NCBI RefSeq assembly: GCF_001898175.1
Contig: NZ_MKTH01000002.1
Location: 1-64,000, forward strand
Reading direction: 5' to 3'
Length of the DNA stretch: 64,000 nt
Source: Cellulomonas sp. 73-92
GTDB taxonomy: Bacteria; Actinomycetota; Actinomycetes; Actinomycetales; Cellulomonadaceae
Positions 53,217 through 64,000 of the stretch are shown one piece after another (positions within the stretch are counted from its first letter, which is position 1; each line of letters begins with the position of its first letter). The notes beneath the pieces are model-generated. The model made no database searches, was not told the DNA's origin, and saw only the letters and a program-made list of their open reading frames with translations. Made by a program: the position numbers and the translations under genes.

Positions 53217-53512
53217 GACGCGCACCTTCCGGGAGCGTCGTCTTGTCGGGCCGGGTACGGCGCACCTCGTCCGGCGGCCCGCGGCGACGGGCCGGCCCTC
53301 AGGATCCCATGCGTGCGGGCGGGCCGGCGCTGGCCCGCCGCGCCGGACGCCGATGCGCAGGGTCGTGAAACCGCCCGGCACGTTCGGCCGCGGAAGCCGC
53401 GCACGTCACAGGCCCGGACGACTAGGTCCAGGCCTCGGACGGCCGGTTCGCGCGAGCTGCGAGCCGGCACCGGCTCAGAGCAGGGCTGCCACCGGGATCC
53501 GCACCGACCCGG
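53217..53512. other. GC-rich intergenic stretch
   Basis: About 296 bases between the small membrane-protein start and the ClC stop, both on the minus strand. I see no gene, tRNA or clear operator. The frames present have no family. Confidence 0.35.
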
Positions 53513-55381
53513 TCACGGTCGGCGGGTCAGGAGCTCCACGTGGTCGCCGGCGTGCAGCACGACGTCGGGCAGCGGCTCTCCCCGGCGCCGGCCACGGCTG
53601 TAGCCGACTGCCGCATACCCGTCGGGCCACGAGACGTCGCCCAGCCGCGCCCCGACCAGGGTGGAGTCGTCGGTGACCGCGACGGCGACGACCTCGTGAC
53701 CGGGCAACGTGCTGCGGCCGTCCGCACCTCCGTCGGCGGTGTGCGGGTGCACCGCCAGCTGGCGTGCGATGGTGCGCAGCACGGAGGTGCCGGTGACCCA
53801 GCCGACCACCTGGTCCGCGCCGTCGTCGACCACGGGGATGACCTCCTCGCCATGGGTCTCGAGGTGACGCAGCACCTCGACGAGGGACTCGGAGGCGAAG
53901 ACGGGGCGGGGCGCGCGCTGCCGGACGACCGGCGCGCCGAGCACCGCCTCGCCCGCCGGTTCCGCCGGCTGCGCCGTCGGGATCCGGATCGACGGCGACG
54001 CGACGTCCATCGCCTGGTCGGCACGCAGGTCGGTGAAGGATCGCCACGGCGCGGTCCGGTCGATGTCCTGGCCGCGGCGGAGCAGCTTCGTGGTGTAGAT
54101 GGTGCCGTAGCTCACGCGCCGGGAGATGAGGGTGGAGATCGCCACGGTCAGCATGATCGACAGGGTGATGGAGTAGTCCCCGGTCATCTCCACCACGCTG
54201 GCGAGCGCGGTGAGCGGGGCGCGGGTGGACGAGCCGAAGACGCCGGCCATGCCGACAGCGGCGTACAGCGCGGGGTCGCCCGCGCTGGCGCCGAACAGGT
54301 GGCTGACCAGCGCTCCGTAGAGCACACCGGTCATCAGACCGATGAACAGGGAGGGGGCGAACACGCCCCCCGAGCCGCCGACCCCCAGCGTGAGGCTGGT
54401 GGCCAGGATCTTCGCCAGCAGGAGCACCAGCACGAACCAGGTGGCGTAGCTGCCGGCCAGGGCCTTGAACATCACCGGGTAGCCCACCCCGTACATCTGC
54501 GGCACCAGGAGCAGCAGCAGGCCGACCGCCAGGCCACCCACGATGGGTCGGGCCCACTCCGGGCGGCTGCCCCAGAGGCGGTCGCAGCGGTCCTCGATCC
54601 AGTACAGCGCGGCCCGGAACAGCTGGCCGACGAGGGCCGAGAGCACGGCGAGGACGGCCACGAGCACGTAGTCCGACGAACCGTGCAGCGTGATCCCGTG
54701 CGGGAACTGGGACAGGAAGGGCTGGTTGCCCAGGATGGGGCGCGCCACGGCGTCGGCCAGCATCGCGGACAGCATCACGGCGAACAGGGCGTCGCCCGAC
54801 ATGTCCCGCAGGATGATCTCGACACCGAAGAACACGCCGGCGATCGGTGCGTTGAACGTCGCCGCGATGGCCCCGCCCGCGCCGCAGGCGACGAGGATCC
54901 GCAGCCGGGCCTCGGGCACGCGCACCCACTGGCCGAGCGTCGAGGCGAGGGCCGAGCCGATCTGCACGATCGGGCCTTCGCGCCCGACGCTGCCGCCGGT
55001 CCCGATGGTCACCGCCGAGGCCATCGCCTTGATCGCCGCGACCCGAGGCCGCATCCGGCCGCCGTTCTCCGCCACCGCGACCATCACCTCGGGCACCCCG
55101 TGGCCGCGCGCCTCGCGGGCGTAGCGGTAGACCACCGGGCCGTAGACGATGCCGCCGATGACCGGGACGAGCACGTAGAAGGCCGACCCGAGCCAGGGCA
55201 GGTGGGAGCTGGCCACGCGGCCGGCCTGCCCGAACTCGCCCTGACCCGTCATCAGCCAGGTGACCAGCTGGATGAGGTAGCGGAAGCCGACGGCGGCCAG
55301 GCCGGAGGCAGCCCCGACCCCCACTGCTAGCGTGAACAGGCCGAAGCGGGAGCTGCGGAGCCAGGACGACGATGACGACAC
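53513..55381 (-). CDS. ClC chloride channel/antiporter with CBS and RCK_C-like domains
   Basis: 622 residues. Membrane part has the three anion-path signatures: GTGGSVGREGP (gating Glu of GREGP), GGSGGVFAPS (GxFxP) and a conserved Tyr region. After residue about 440 come one or two CBS domains (PVFASESLVEVLRHLETH, VIPVVDDGADQVVGWV) and a TrkA-C/RCK_C-like end (AVAVTDDSTLVGARLGDVSW to VVLHAGDHVELL). GTG 55381. Divergent from the MarR gene across a 54-base gap that holds a perfect palindrome. Confidence 0.95.
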   Translation of the reverse strand: MSSSSSWLRSSRFGLFTLAVGVGAASGLAAVGFRYLIQLVTWLMTGQGEFGQAGRVASSHLPWLGSAFYVLVPVIGGIVYGPVVYRYAREARGHGVPEVMVAVAENGGRMRPRVAAIKAMASAVTIGTGGSVGREGPIVQIGSALASTLGQWVRVPEARLRILVACGAGGAIAATFNAPIAGVFFGVEIILRDMSGDALFAVMLSAMLADAVARPILGNQPFLSQFPHGITLHGSSDYVLVAVLAVLSALVGQLFRAALYWIEDRCDRLWGSRPEWARPIVGGLAVGLLLLLVPQMYGVGYPVMFKALAGSYATWFVLVLLLAKILATSLTLGVGGSGGVFAPSLFIGLMTGVLYGALVSHLFGASAGDPALYAAVGMAGVFGSSTRAPLTALASVVEMTGDYSITLSIMLTVAISTLISRRVSYGTIYTTKLLRRGQDIDRTAPWRSFTDLRADQAMDVASPSIRIPTAQPAEPAGEAVLGAPVVRQRAPRPVFASESLVEVLRHLETHGEEVIPVVDDGADQVVGWVTGTSVLRTIARQLAVHPHTADGGADGRSTLPGHEVVAVAVTDDSTLVGARLGDVSWPDGYAAVGYSRGRRRGEPLPDVVLHAGDHVELLTRRP

Positions 55382-55391
55382 GCGTGTAATG

Positions 55392-55406
55392 ATGCAACTG
55401 TTGCAT
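55392..55406. promoter_or_regulatory. Palindromic candidate MarR operator
   Basis: ATGCAA-CTG-TTGCAT is a perfect inverted repeat with a three-base centre, lying between the divergent ClC and MarR genes, 11 bases from the ClC start and 30 from the MarR start. MarR proteins bind such 14-18 bp palindromes, so it probably controls both genes. Confidence 0.75.
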
Positions 55407-55435
55407 GGCTACATGCGAATCCGGGAGGGGTGGGC

Positions 55436-55912
55436 ATGCCGAAAGGAGCGCCGGACGGGGTAGGCGCGGCGGTCGACGCCACCCTCACCGCCTCCCGCGC
55501 GTTGCTCGGTGTCGTCGCCCGCTCGGTCGCCAACGCGCTCGAGCTCGTCACGCCGCCCCAGTTCCGGGTCCTCGTCATCCTGTCGGCCGAAGGCCCGCTG
55601 CGCACCGGCACGCTGGCCGCCCGCATGGACGCGGTGCCGTCGACCTTCACCCGCTCCCTCGACAGGATGGAAGCCGGCGGCTGGATCACCCGGCGCGAGA
55701 ACCCCGACAGTCGCCGCGAGGTGCTCGTCGACCTCACCGAGTCGGGCAGGCACCTGGTCGAGGAGGCCACGGCTCGCAGGCGTCAGGAGATCCGCAGCGT
55801 GATCACCCACCTGTCGCCCGACGAACGAGCGGCCGTCATCCGCGGCCTGACGCTCTTCGCCTCCGCCGCCGGCGAACCGCCGATCGACGACCTCCTCGTC
55901 CCAGGGCTCTGA
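55436..55912 (+). CDS. MarR-family transcriptional regulator
   Basis: 158 residues. Winged-helix: LVTPPQFRVLVILSAEGPLR, TGTLAARMDAVPSTFTRSLD, RMEAGGWITRRENPDSRREV. The last residues form a dimerisation helix. ATG 55436 with GGGAGG upstream (a GTG six bases earlier is possible). Divergent from the ClC gene, probably its regulator through the 55392-55406 palindrome. Confidence 0.92.
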   Translation: MPKGAPDGVGAAVDATLTASRALLGVVARSVANALELVTPPQFRVLVILSAEGPLRTGTLAARMDAVPSTFTRSLDRMEAGGWITRRENPDSRREVLVDLTESGRHLVEEATARRRQEIRSVITHLSPDERAAVIRGLTLFASAAGEPPIDDLLVPGL

Positions 55913-55936
55913 CGCCGGGAGGCACCGCCTCCGCGC

Positions 55937-56758
55937 TCAGACCCGCGTCGCCCAGAAGGCCACGGCCGCGGCCGCCGCGACGTTGAGCGAGTCGACCCCG
56001 CCCGCCATCGGGATCCGCACGACGAGGTCCGCCGAGGCGACGGTCCGCGGCTTGAGGCCGTCGCCCTCGGCACCCAGCACCAGCGCCAGCCGCTCCGGCG
56101 GGTCCGCGACCAGGTCGTCCAGGCTGATGGACTCGTCGGAGAGCGCCAGGGCCGCGACGACGAACCCCGCGGCGCGCAGGTCGTCCACCCCCGCCGGCCA
56201 CGGGTCGATCCGCGTCCAGGGCACCTGGAACACGGTTCCCATGGAGACACGCACCGAGCGCCGGTACAGCGGGTCGGCGCAGCGCGGCGTCACGAGCACG
56301 GCGTCGACGCCCAGCGCCGCGGCGGAGCGGAAGGCGGCCCCGACGTTCGTGTGGTCGACGATGTCCTCGAGCACCGCCACGCGTCGCGCCCCGGTCAGCA
56401 CGTCGGCCAGGGCGGGCAACGCCGGCCGCTGCATCGCCGCCAGCGCGCCACGGTGCACGTGGAACCCCGTGATGGCCTCGAGCACGGGCTCCTCGGCGAC
56501 GTAGACCGGCATGTCGCCGACGGCCGGCGCGGCCGCCAGCATCCCCAGCACGTCCGGCAGCCATCGAGGCGCCAGCAGCACCGAGCGAGGCCGGTGCCCC
56601 GCCTCCAGCGCGCGGCCCAGCACCGTGGAGCTCTCGGCGATGTACAGGCCGGCCCCTGGCTCGTGCCGCGAGCGCAGCGCGACGTCGGTGAGCGACACGT
56701 AGTCGGCGAGCCGCTCGTCGGCCGCCTCGGTCACGGGCAGCACGTGCGGAGTCAGCAT
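55937..56758 (-). CDS. TrmH/SpoU family RNA 2'-O-methyltransferase
   Basis: 273 residues. N-terminal substrate-binding part (DYVSLTDVALRSRHEPGAGL, FIAESSTV-like YIAESSTVLGRALEAG) and SPOUT methyltransferase core: LEDIVDHTNVGAAFRSAAAL, LVLGAEGDGL, RIPMAGGVDSLNVAAAAAVA (the trefoil-knot motifs). Methylates a ribose in rRNA or tRNA; the target is not deducible. ATG 56758. Convergent with MarR, and 12 bases after the MFS gene stop. Confidence 0.95.
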   Translation of the reverse strand: MLTPHVLPVTEAADERLADYVSLTDVALRSRHEPGAGLYIAESSTVLGRALEAGHRPRSVLLAPRWLPDVLGMLAAAPAVGDMPVYVAEEPVLEAITGFHVHRGALAAMQRPALPALADVLTGARRVAVLEDIVDHTNVGAAFRSAAALGVDAVLVTPRCADPLYRRSVRVSMGTVFQVPWTRIDPWPAGVDDLRAAGFVVAALALSDESISLDDLVADPPERLALVLGAEGDGLKPRTVASADLVVRIPMAGGVDSLNVAAAAAVAFWATRV

Positions 56759-56770
56759 GCTCCGATCCTG

Positions 56771-58000
56771 TCAGCCCGCGGCCGCCGCCCGGCGCAGCGC
56801 CCGGCCCCCCAGCGCGGCCACCACCGCGCCCGCCAGCGCAAACAGCGGCACGGCGACGAAGGCGGTGTGCATCCCCACCTGGTCGGACAGCCAGCCGAGG
56901 AGGAACGGCGCGACGCCGATCGACAGCGAGCCCCACAGGGTGGCGTCGCCCTGGGCGCGGTCGGAGTGCCCGGGCGAGGCGGCCAGCAGCAGTGCGATCG
57001 ACAGCGGGTACTGCACGCCCAGGCCCAGGCCGGCCAGCACCAGCCCGGCCAGCGCGACGCCCGTGCTCGTCGTGGTCCACAGCACGGTCCAGCCGACGAC
57101 GGTGAACAGGAAGCCCGCGGCGAGCAGGCGGGCGGGCGCGAGCCGCAGCGAGAGCGGCCCGACGATGAGCCGGATGGCCGTCATGCCGGCCACGAGCCCG
57201 GCCGTGGCGGCCGCCGCGATGCCGGCTCCCGCCCCCGTGCGCTCGATGACGAGCTTCGTCGACCAGTAGGTCGTGGCGTTCTCCACGGCGACGGCCGCGA
57301 CGACGCCGCCGACGAACATGACCGCGGCCGTGCCACGGCGGCGGCGGGCGGGCGCGGCGTCACCGCGCGCCACCACCGGGACAGCCCGGCGCGGCAGGCT
57401 CTCGGACTCGGGGAGGCGGGCGATGAGCACGATGACGACGACGGCGAGGCCCGCGGTCACCAGCACGCCCGGGCGCCACCCCCAGCCGACCGCGACCGCG
57501 GCACCGACGGCGAGCGGGCCCAGGAGGCCGACGCCCGAGCCGACGGCGTTGCCCTCGCTGATGGCCGCCGATGCGGCCGGCCCCTGGTGCAGCGCCAGGC
57601 CCACCTGGGTGGCCGAGATCAGGACGTTCCCGCCCAGCGAGAGCACGAGCATCGCGGTGAGGGTCCACCCCAGCGCCGGCCCGGTGAGGAGCCCGCTGAC
57701 GCCGACGACCACGAGCACCAGCGACCCGAGGATGGCCCGGCGGCGTCCCCACCACAGCACCGCGCGGGGCGCGAGGAAGGCCGCCGCGAGGCCGCCCGCC
57801 GCCATCGCGGTCCCGTGGAGCCCCACGAGCGCGTCGCTGATCCGCAGGTCACGGCCCAGCAGGGGCGCGCTCGGGTTGAAGCTGTACAACAGCCATCCCC
57901 ACACCGTGTACGGGCCGTACAGGGTCAGGGTCAGGCGGTCGCGGACGACGCGGGTCCGCGCGGCCGGATCGCTCCGCGGTCGAAACGATACGAGTGGCAC
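56771..58000 (-). CDS. MFS transporter
   Basis: 409 residues with about 12 hydrophobic helices, a GRRRAILG motif between helices 2 and 3 (MFS signature region) and a basic central loop (PVVARGDAAPARRRR). Substrate unknown; belongs to the drug/metabolite-efflux-like part of the superfamily by appearance. GTG 58000. Separated from the downstream-coded ABC pair by a strong terminator, so an own unit. 12 bases before TrmH start. Confidence 0.9.
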   Translation of the reverse strand: MPLVSFRPRSDPAARTRVVRDRLTLTLYGPYTVWGWLLYSFNPSAPLLGRDLRISDALVGLHGTAMAAGGLAAAFLAPRAVLWWGRRRAILGSLVLVVVGVSGLLTGPALGWTLTAMLVLSLGGNVLISATQVGLALHQGPAASAAISEGNAVGSGVGLLGPLAVGAAVAVGWGWRPGVLVTAGLAVVVIVLIARLPESESLPRRAVPVVARGDAAPARRRRGTAAVMFVGGVVAAVAVENATTYWSTKLVIERTGAGAGIAAAATAGLVAGMTAIRLIVGPLSLRLAPARLLAAGFLFTVVGWTVLWTTTSTGVALAGLVLAGLGLGVQYPLSIALLLAASPGHSDRAQGDATLWGSLSIGVAPFLLGWLSDQVGMHTAFVAVPLFALAGAVVAALGGRALRRAAAAG

Positions 58001-58030
58001 CCCCGAAGCCTAGAGCCTGCACAGCGGCAC

Positions 58031-58072
58031 GACGGCCGCGCGCCCGGAGCCGGTCCGGGACGCGCGGCCGTC
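58031..58072 (-). terminator. Strong terminator after the ABC exporter pair
   Basis: Perfect 12-base inverted repeat GACGGCCGCGCG / CGCGCGGCCGTC with an inner CCCGG / CCGGG stem in the 18-base loop. It lies 14 bases past the second ABC gene stop on the minus strand. No T-run. Confidence 0.7.
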
Positions 58073-58085
58073 GGGGTGCGTGGGG

Positions 58086-60100
<2,015 letters not shown>

Positions 60101-60104
<4 letters not shown>

Positions 60105-61840
60105 GCCGCTTCCTCCACGCTCAGCTGCGAGTAGACGATCTCCTGGTACGTCGGGTTGCTCTCGAGCAGCTCGGCGTGGGTGCCGACGCCGACGACCTTG
60201 CCGTCGTCCAGGACGACGATCCGGTCGGCGTTGCGGATGGTCGCGACGCGCTGGGCGACGACGAGCACGGTGGCGTCCCGGGTCTCGGGGACGAGCGCCG
60301 CGCGCAGCGCGGCGTCGGTCGCGTAGTCGAGGGCCGAGAACGAGTCGTCGAACAGGTAGATCGCGGGCCTTCGGGCGATCGCCCGCGCGATCGCCAGGCG
60401 CTGGCGCTGGCCGCCGGAGACGTTGGTGCCGCCCTGCGCGATCGGCGCGTCCAGGCCGGCCTCCATCGCCTCGACGAAGTCCTTCGCCTGCGCCACCTCG
60501 AGGGCGTGCCACAGCTCCTCGTCGGTCGCGTCCGGCGCCCCGAACTGGAGGTTCGACCGGACGGTGCCGGAGAACAGGTAGGGCTTCTGCGGGACGAGCC
60601 CGATGAGGGCCCAGAGCTCGTCGGGCGCGACGTCGCGCACGTCGACGCCACCGACCGTCACGGACCCGCCGGTGACGTCGTAGAGCCGCGGCACCAGGTT
60701 GACCAGCGTCGTCTTGCCCGACCCCGTCGAGCCGATGATCGCCGTGGTCCTGCCGGGCTCGGCCACCAGGTCGATGTCCTGCAGCACCGCGTCCTCGGCG
60801 CCCGGGTAGCGGAACTCGACGCCGTGGAGCTCGAGGAGCCCGCGCTCCGGCCCGGCCGGCAGGGCGACCGGCTGGATGGGCGGCAGCACGGTGGGCTTGG
60901 TGTCGACGACGGCGGCGATGCGCTCGGAGGCGACCATGGCGCGCGGGATCATGACGAAGATCAGCGAGCTCATCATCACGGCCATGAGGATGAAGACGAT
61001 GTAGCTGATGAACGCCGTCAGGGCGCCGATCTGCATCTGGCCGTTGTCGATGCGGCGTGCGCCGAACCACAGCACGGACACGCTGGTGGCGTTCATGACG
61101 AACATCACCAGCGGGAACAGCACGGCCATGAACATGCCCGTGCGCACGCCCGCCTCGTAGACGTCGTCGTTCGCCTGGCCGAACCGCGCCCGCTCGCGCC
61201 CCTCGCGGACGAACGCCCGGATGACGCGGACGCCGGTGAGCTGCTCGCGCATGACGCGGTTGACGGCGTCGATCCGCCCCTGCATCTTGCGGAACCAGGG
61301 CACCATCTTGGTCACGACGAAGGCGACGATGATCGCCAGCACCGGCACGACGACCAGCAGCACGCCGGACAGTGCGACGTCCTCGCGCAACGCCATGATG
61401 ACGCCGCCGACCAGCATGATCGGCGCCATCAGCATGATGGTGAACGTCATGAGGACGACCATCTGCACCTGCTGCACGTCGTTCGTCGTGCGCGTGATGA
61501 GGGTCGGGGCACCGAAGGAGCCCATCTCCTGCTGCGAGAAGGCCTGGACCCGGTCGAACAGGCGGGCGCGCATGTCGCGGCCGAGCGCCATCGCGGTGCG
61601 GGAGCCGAGGTAGACGGCGCCGATCGCGCAGACGACCTGGGCGAGGCTGACGGCGAGCATGATGCCGCCCAGCCGCCAGATCTCGTGGGTGTTCCCCGCC
61701 GCGACACCCTTGTCGATGATGTCGGCGTTGAGGCTGGGGAGGTAGAGCGTCGCGACGACCTGCACGATCTGCAGGGCGACGACCGCCAGCGCGGTGCCCG
61801 CGTACGGGCGCAGGTGCTCGCGGAGGAGCCGGACCAGCAT
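60101..61840 (-). CDS. ABC exporter half-transporter (first of pair)
   Basis: 579 residues with six membrane helices and an ATPase: GSTGSGKTTLVNL (Walker A), VPQKPYLFSGTVRSNL (Q-loop), VSGGQRQRLAIARAIA (signature), IYLFDDSFSALD (Walker B with Asp in place of the usual Glu, typical of one half of a heterodimeric exporter) and VAQRVATI (Gln where the switch His would be). So this half may be the degenerate site. It starts 27 bases after the TetR gene stop and overlaps its partner by four bases, so tetR-ABC-ABC form an operon. ATG 61840. Confidence 0.94.
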
Positions 61841-61867
61841 GGGTCTCCCTCTCGGAGATGGACGGTT

Positions 61868-62533
61868 CTAGACGGTGGCCTCGTCGGGGTCGAGCACCCC
61901 GTGGAGGAAGAAGTCGGCGACGAGGTCCGGGTCGACGTCCTGAGCGGCGAGGCCCTGTCGGAGCCGGCCCGCGGACTGGATGATGGTGCCCGTGACCAGT
62001 GCCTCGAGCATGACGATCGCGGCGTCGATCGGGTAGCGCAGCCGTCCGGCGTCGGGCTCGAGCACCCGCCGCAGCTGGGCCCGGACGAGCGCCTGGGTCG
62101 CCTGCTGGCGCTCCGCCCACGACTCGTGCGGGCCGCGGTGCACCCCGCCGGGGCCGGGTGGACCAGATCCGCGATGGTGCCGGTTGACCATCGACATCCA
62201 CAGCGCGAGGTCCGCCATCCGCGCGACGCCGGTGCGGATCACCAGGCCGAGGCGCTCCTCGACGGGCAGCCCCAGGTCGATCGCGCCCAGCTCCGCGAGG
62301 TACTCCCCGGGGTCGAGCGCCGAGGCGATCGCCTCCCGGACGAGCGACTCCTTGTCGTCGAACACACGGAAGAGGGTGCCCTCGGCGACCTCGGCCGCCT
62401 CGGCCAGCTCGCGTGTCGTCACGTCGGTGCCGCGGGTCCGCACGACGGGAAGCACGGCCTTGAGGATGGCGAGGCGGCGCTCGTCGGGCGGCAGCGGTGC
62501 GGCGCGACCCGACCGCGCTCCAGTGATCTGCAC
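61868..62533 (-). CDS. TetR-family regulator of the ABC exporter operon
   Basis: 221 residues. HTH: ERRLAILKAVLPVVRTRGTD, TRELAEAAEVAEGTLFRVFD, then DKESLVREAI. The rest is the alpha-helical ligand domain. It is the first gene of the operon with the two exporters, and a perfect palindrome at 62548-62565 lies 15 bases upstream, so autoregulation with ligand-induced export is likely. GTG 62533. Confidence 0.93.
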   Translation of the reverse strand: MQITGARSGRAAPLPPDERRLAILKAVLPVVRTRGTDVTTRELAEAAEVAEGTLFRVFDDKESLVREAIASALDPGEYLAELGAIDLGLPVEERLGLVIRTGVARMADLALWMSMVNRHHRGSGPPGPGGVHRGPHESWAERQQATQALVRAQLRRVLEPDAGRLRYPIDAAIVMLEALVTGTIIQSAGRLRQGLAAQDVDPDLVADFFLHGVLDPDEATV

Positions 62534-62547
62534 CCGGAGAGACTAAA

Positions 62548-62565
62548 TGAGTGAGCACTCACTCA
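62548..62565. promoter_or_regulatory. Palindromic TetR operator
   Basis: TGAGTGAG-CA-CTCACTCA is a perfect 18-bp palindrome upstream of the tetR-ABC operon. The TGAGTGA pattern is shared by the operators of several TetR repressors. Confidence 0.8.
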
Positions 62566-62634
62566 GCAAGTCCCAGTGCCGCGACGGGGCGCGCGACCAG
62601 GAGCGTCACCCGTTCGGCCCAGCACCCGCACGAC

Positions 62635-62675
62635 GGGAGCCATGCGCCGGGACGGGTCCCGACCGCATGGCTCCC
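62635..62675 (-). terminator. Strong terminator of the NfeD-SPFH operon
   Basis: Perfect 12-base inverted repeat GGGAGCCATGCG / CGCATGGCTCCC with an inner GGGAC / GTCCC in the loop. It begins 13 bases beyond the SPFH stop on the minus strand. No T-run. Confidence 0.7.
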
Positions 62676-62687
62676 GGTGAGGCCGGC

Positions 62688-63869
62688 TCACTCCCCGGGC
62701 GGTGCTTCCTCCGGGGCTTCCTCCGACGAGGCGGGCGGCACCGAATGGCCGCGCGGCGCGGGCGGCACACCGCCCGGGCGCTGGCCGGCCTCGACCTCGG
62801 GGTTGAACGGCATGCCGCTGCGGGTGCCCGCGTCCGTGGCGTCGGCGGTCGCTGCCTCGGACTGCCGGCGGGCCTCGGCGAGTGCCTCGGCCGCGGTCGG
62901 CAGCGACATCGGCGGCAGGTTGCCCGTCGGCAAGGCCGCGGACCGCTCCCCCGGGACCGCGGGCGACGGCTCGGTGGGCGGCACGCCGCCGCCACCGGTG
63001 AAGCCACGAGCCAGCTGGCCGAGCGCGCCGGACAGCTCCGACGGCAGGAACCACATCGTGCTCGACTGGCTCTGAGCGATCTTCGGCAGCGTCTGCAGGT
63101 ACTGGTAGGCCAGCAGCTTGGGGTCGGCGTCGCCGCGGTGGATCGCGTCGAACACCTGGAGGATCGCGCGCGCGTCGCCCTCGGCGCGGAGCACGGCCGA
63201 CTGCGCGTCGCCCTCGGCACGGAGCACCGCGGCCTGCTTCTCGCCCTCGGCGGTGAGGATCTTGCTCTGCTTGACGCCTTCCGCGGTGAGGATCGTGGCG
63301 CGGCGGTCACGCTCGGCGCGCATCTGCTGCTCCATCGAGCTCTGGATGCTGGGCGGCGGGTCGATCGCCTTGAGCTCGACGCGGTTGACCCGGATGCCCC
63401 ACTTGCCCGTCGCCTCGTCGAGCACGCCGCGCAGCTGGCCGTTGATCTGGTCGCGGCTGGTCAGGGTCTGCTCCAGGTCCATGGTGCCGATGACGTTACG
63501 GAGCGTGGTGACCGTCAGCTGCTCGATGCCGGTGTAGTAGTTCTGGATCTCGTACACCGCGGCCCTCGGCTCGGTCACCTGGAAGTAGATGACCGTGTCG
63601 ATGGACACGACGAGGTTGTCCGAGGTGATGACCGGCTGCGGCGGGAACGAGACGACCTGCTCGCGCAGGTCCACGCGGGCGCGCACCCGGTCGACGAACG
63701 GCACGAGCAGGTGCAGGCCCGCGTCCAGGGTGCGGGAGTACCGGCCCAGGCGCTCGACGATGTAGGCCTCGGCCTGGCGCACGATCCGCACCGCGCGGAC
63801 GAGCGCGATGATGACGAAGAGCGCGATCAGGGCAAGGACGACCAGGCCGATGGTTTCGGCGACGTTCAT
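62688..63869 (-). CDS. SPFH/band-7 (stomatin/paraslipin) family protein
   Basis: 393 residues. N-terminal hydrophobic anchor (IGLVVLALIALFVIIALV), then SPFH domain (YIVERLGRYSRTLDAGLHLL, LREQVVSFPPQPVITSDNLV), and a coiled segment with the repeat LTAEGEKQAAVLRAEGDAQS. The C-terminal 110 residues are Pro/Ala/Glu-rich. Such proteins form membrane-associated oligomers and pair with NfeD, whose end is next. ATG 63869, one base after the NfeD stop. A strong hairpin follows. Confidence 0.95.
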   Translation of the reverse strand: MNVAETIGLVVLALIALFVIIALVRAVRIVRQAEAYIVERLGRYSRTLDAGLHLLVPFVDRVRARVDLREQVVSFPPQPVITSDNLVVSIDTVIYFQVTEPRAAVYEIQNYYTGIEQLTVTTLRNVIGTMDLEQTLTSRDQINGQLRGVLDEATGKWGIRVNRVELKAIDPPPSIQSSMEQQMRAERDRRATILTAEGVKQSKILTAEGEKQAAVLRAEGDAQSAVLRAEGDARAILQVFDAIHRGDADPKLLAYQYLQTLPKIAQSQSSTMWFLPSELSGALGQLARGFTGGGGVPPTEPSPAVPGERSAALPTGNLPPMSLPTAAEALAEARRQSEAATADATDAGTRSGMPFNPEVEAGQRPGGVPPAPRGHSVPPASSEEAPEEAPPGE

Positions 63870-63870
63870 G

Positions 63871-64000
63871 TCACTCCTCGATGGGTTCGACGACGGCGGT
63901 CGCGCCGTCGATCCGGGTCACGCGCACCGGCGTCCCCGTCGCGATCCGCGCATCCGTGCTGGTGCGCGCGGTCCATACCTCGCCGCCGATCTTGACGCGG
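63871..64000 (-). CDS. NfeD family protein, C-terminal end
   Basis: Partial: runs off the window to the right. The visible 42 codons encode the end of the NfeD OB-fold domain: RVKIGGEVWTARTST, IATGTPVRVTRIDGA, TAVVEPIEE then stop. NfeD proteins are the usual operon partners of SPFH proteins; spacing to the SPFH start is one base. Confidence 0.85.
   Translation of the reverse strand, partial: RVKIGGEVWTARTSTDARIATGTPVRVTRIDGATAVVEPIEE

Overview
The window is very GC-rich, almost fully coding on both strands, and carries several markers that together point to an actinobacterium: a complete pupylation-proteasome operon (ARC, Dop, Pup, PrcB, PrcA, PafA), the mycothiol enzyme MshC, an ImuA-ImuB-DnaE2 mutasome, DUF5703 and many GTG starts with overlapping ATGA/GTGA junctions. 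The overall flavour is Micrococcales (Cellulomonas-like), but this is inferred from gene content only.

Layout. 1-465: the end of a DUF559-type protein. 942-11550 (minus): a long co-directional run of site-2 protease, TrmI tRNA methyltransferase, ARC, Dop, Pup, PrcB, PrcA, PafA, an FKBP lipoprotein and HisF. 11611-20509: housekeeping genes (RecB-like nuclease, HAD phosphatase, PAC2, MshC, CorA, UppP, aldo/keto reductase, acidic protein, DUF5703, M20 peptidase). 20617-26965: M3 oligopeptidase and alanine dehydrogenase, a divergent Lrp regulator with a fructosamine-kinase-like gene, a matrixin-like metalloprotease, and a hydrolase that appears to start at ATC. 27045-30929: DNA polymerase IV with a LexA box, a TetR regulator and two alpha/beta hydrolases.

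31.2-43.7 kb is a genomic island next to tRNA-Leu(GAG). It has a tyrosine integrase and an excisionase-like HTH protein at the tRNA end. Its cargo looks like anti-phage or conflict genes: a TPR-PIN protein, a metallophosphoesterase, a DUF5677-like protein, an AlbA_2/Schlafen-like protein, an OLD-like ATPase-TOPRIM nuclease, a HARE-HTH protein and a small membrane protein. Base and codon use is visibly more AT-rich here, most clearly in the OLD-like gene. This is the best place to look for an undescribed system.

43.9-64 kb returns to chromosomal genes: AI-2E-type permease, the SOS mutasome operon imuA-imuB-dnaE2 with a perfect LexA box, PEBP protein, two overlapping YbaK genes, ClC channel divergent from a MarR regulator across a perfect palindrome, SpoU methyltransferase, MFS transporter, a TetR-controlled pair of ABC exporters, and an SPFH/NfeD pair cut by the window end. 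Two functional themes recur. One is protein quality control (Pup-proteasome, FKBP, peptidases). The other is SOS-induced translesion synthesis, with dinB and imuA both under consensus LexA boxes.
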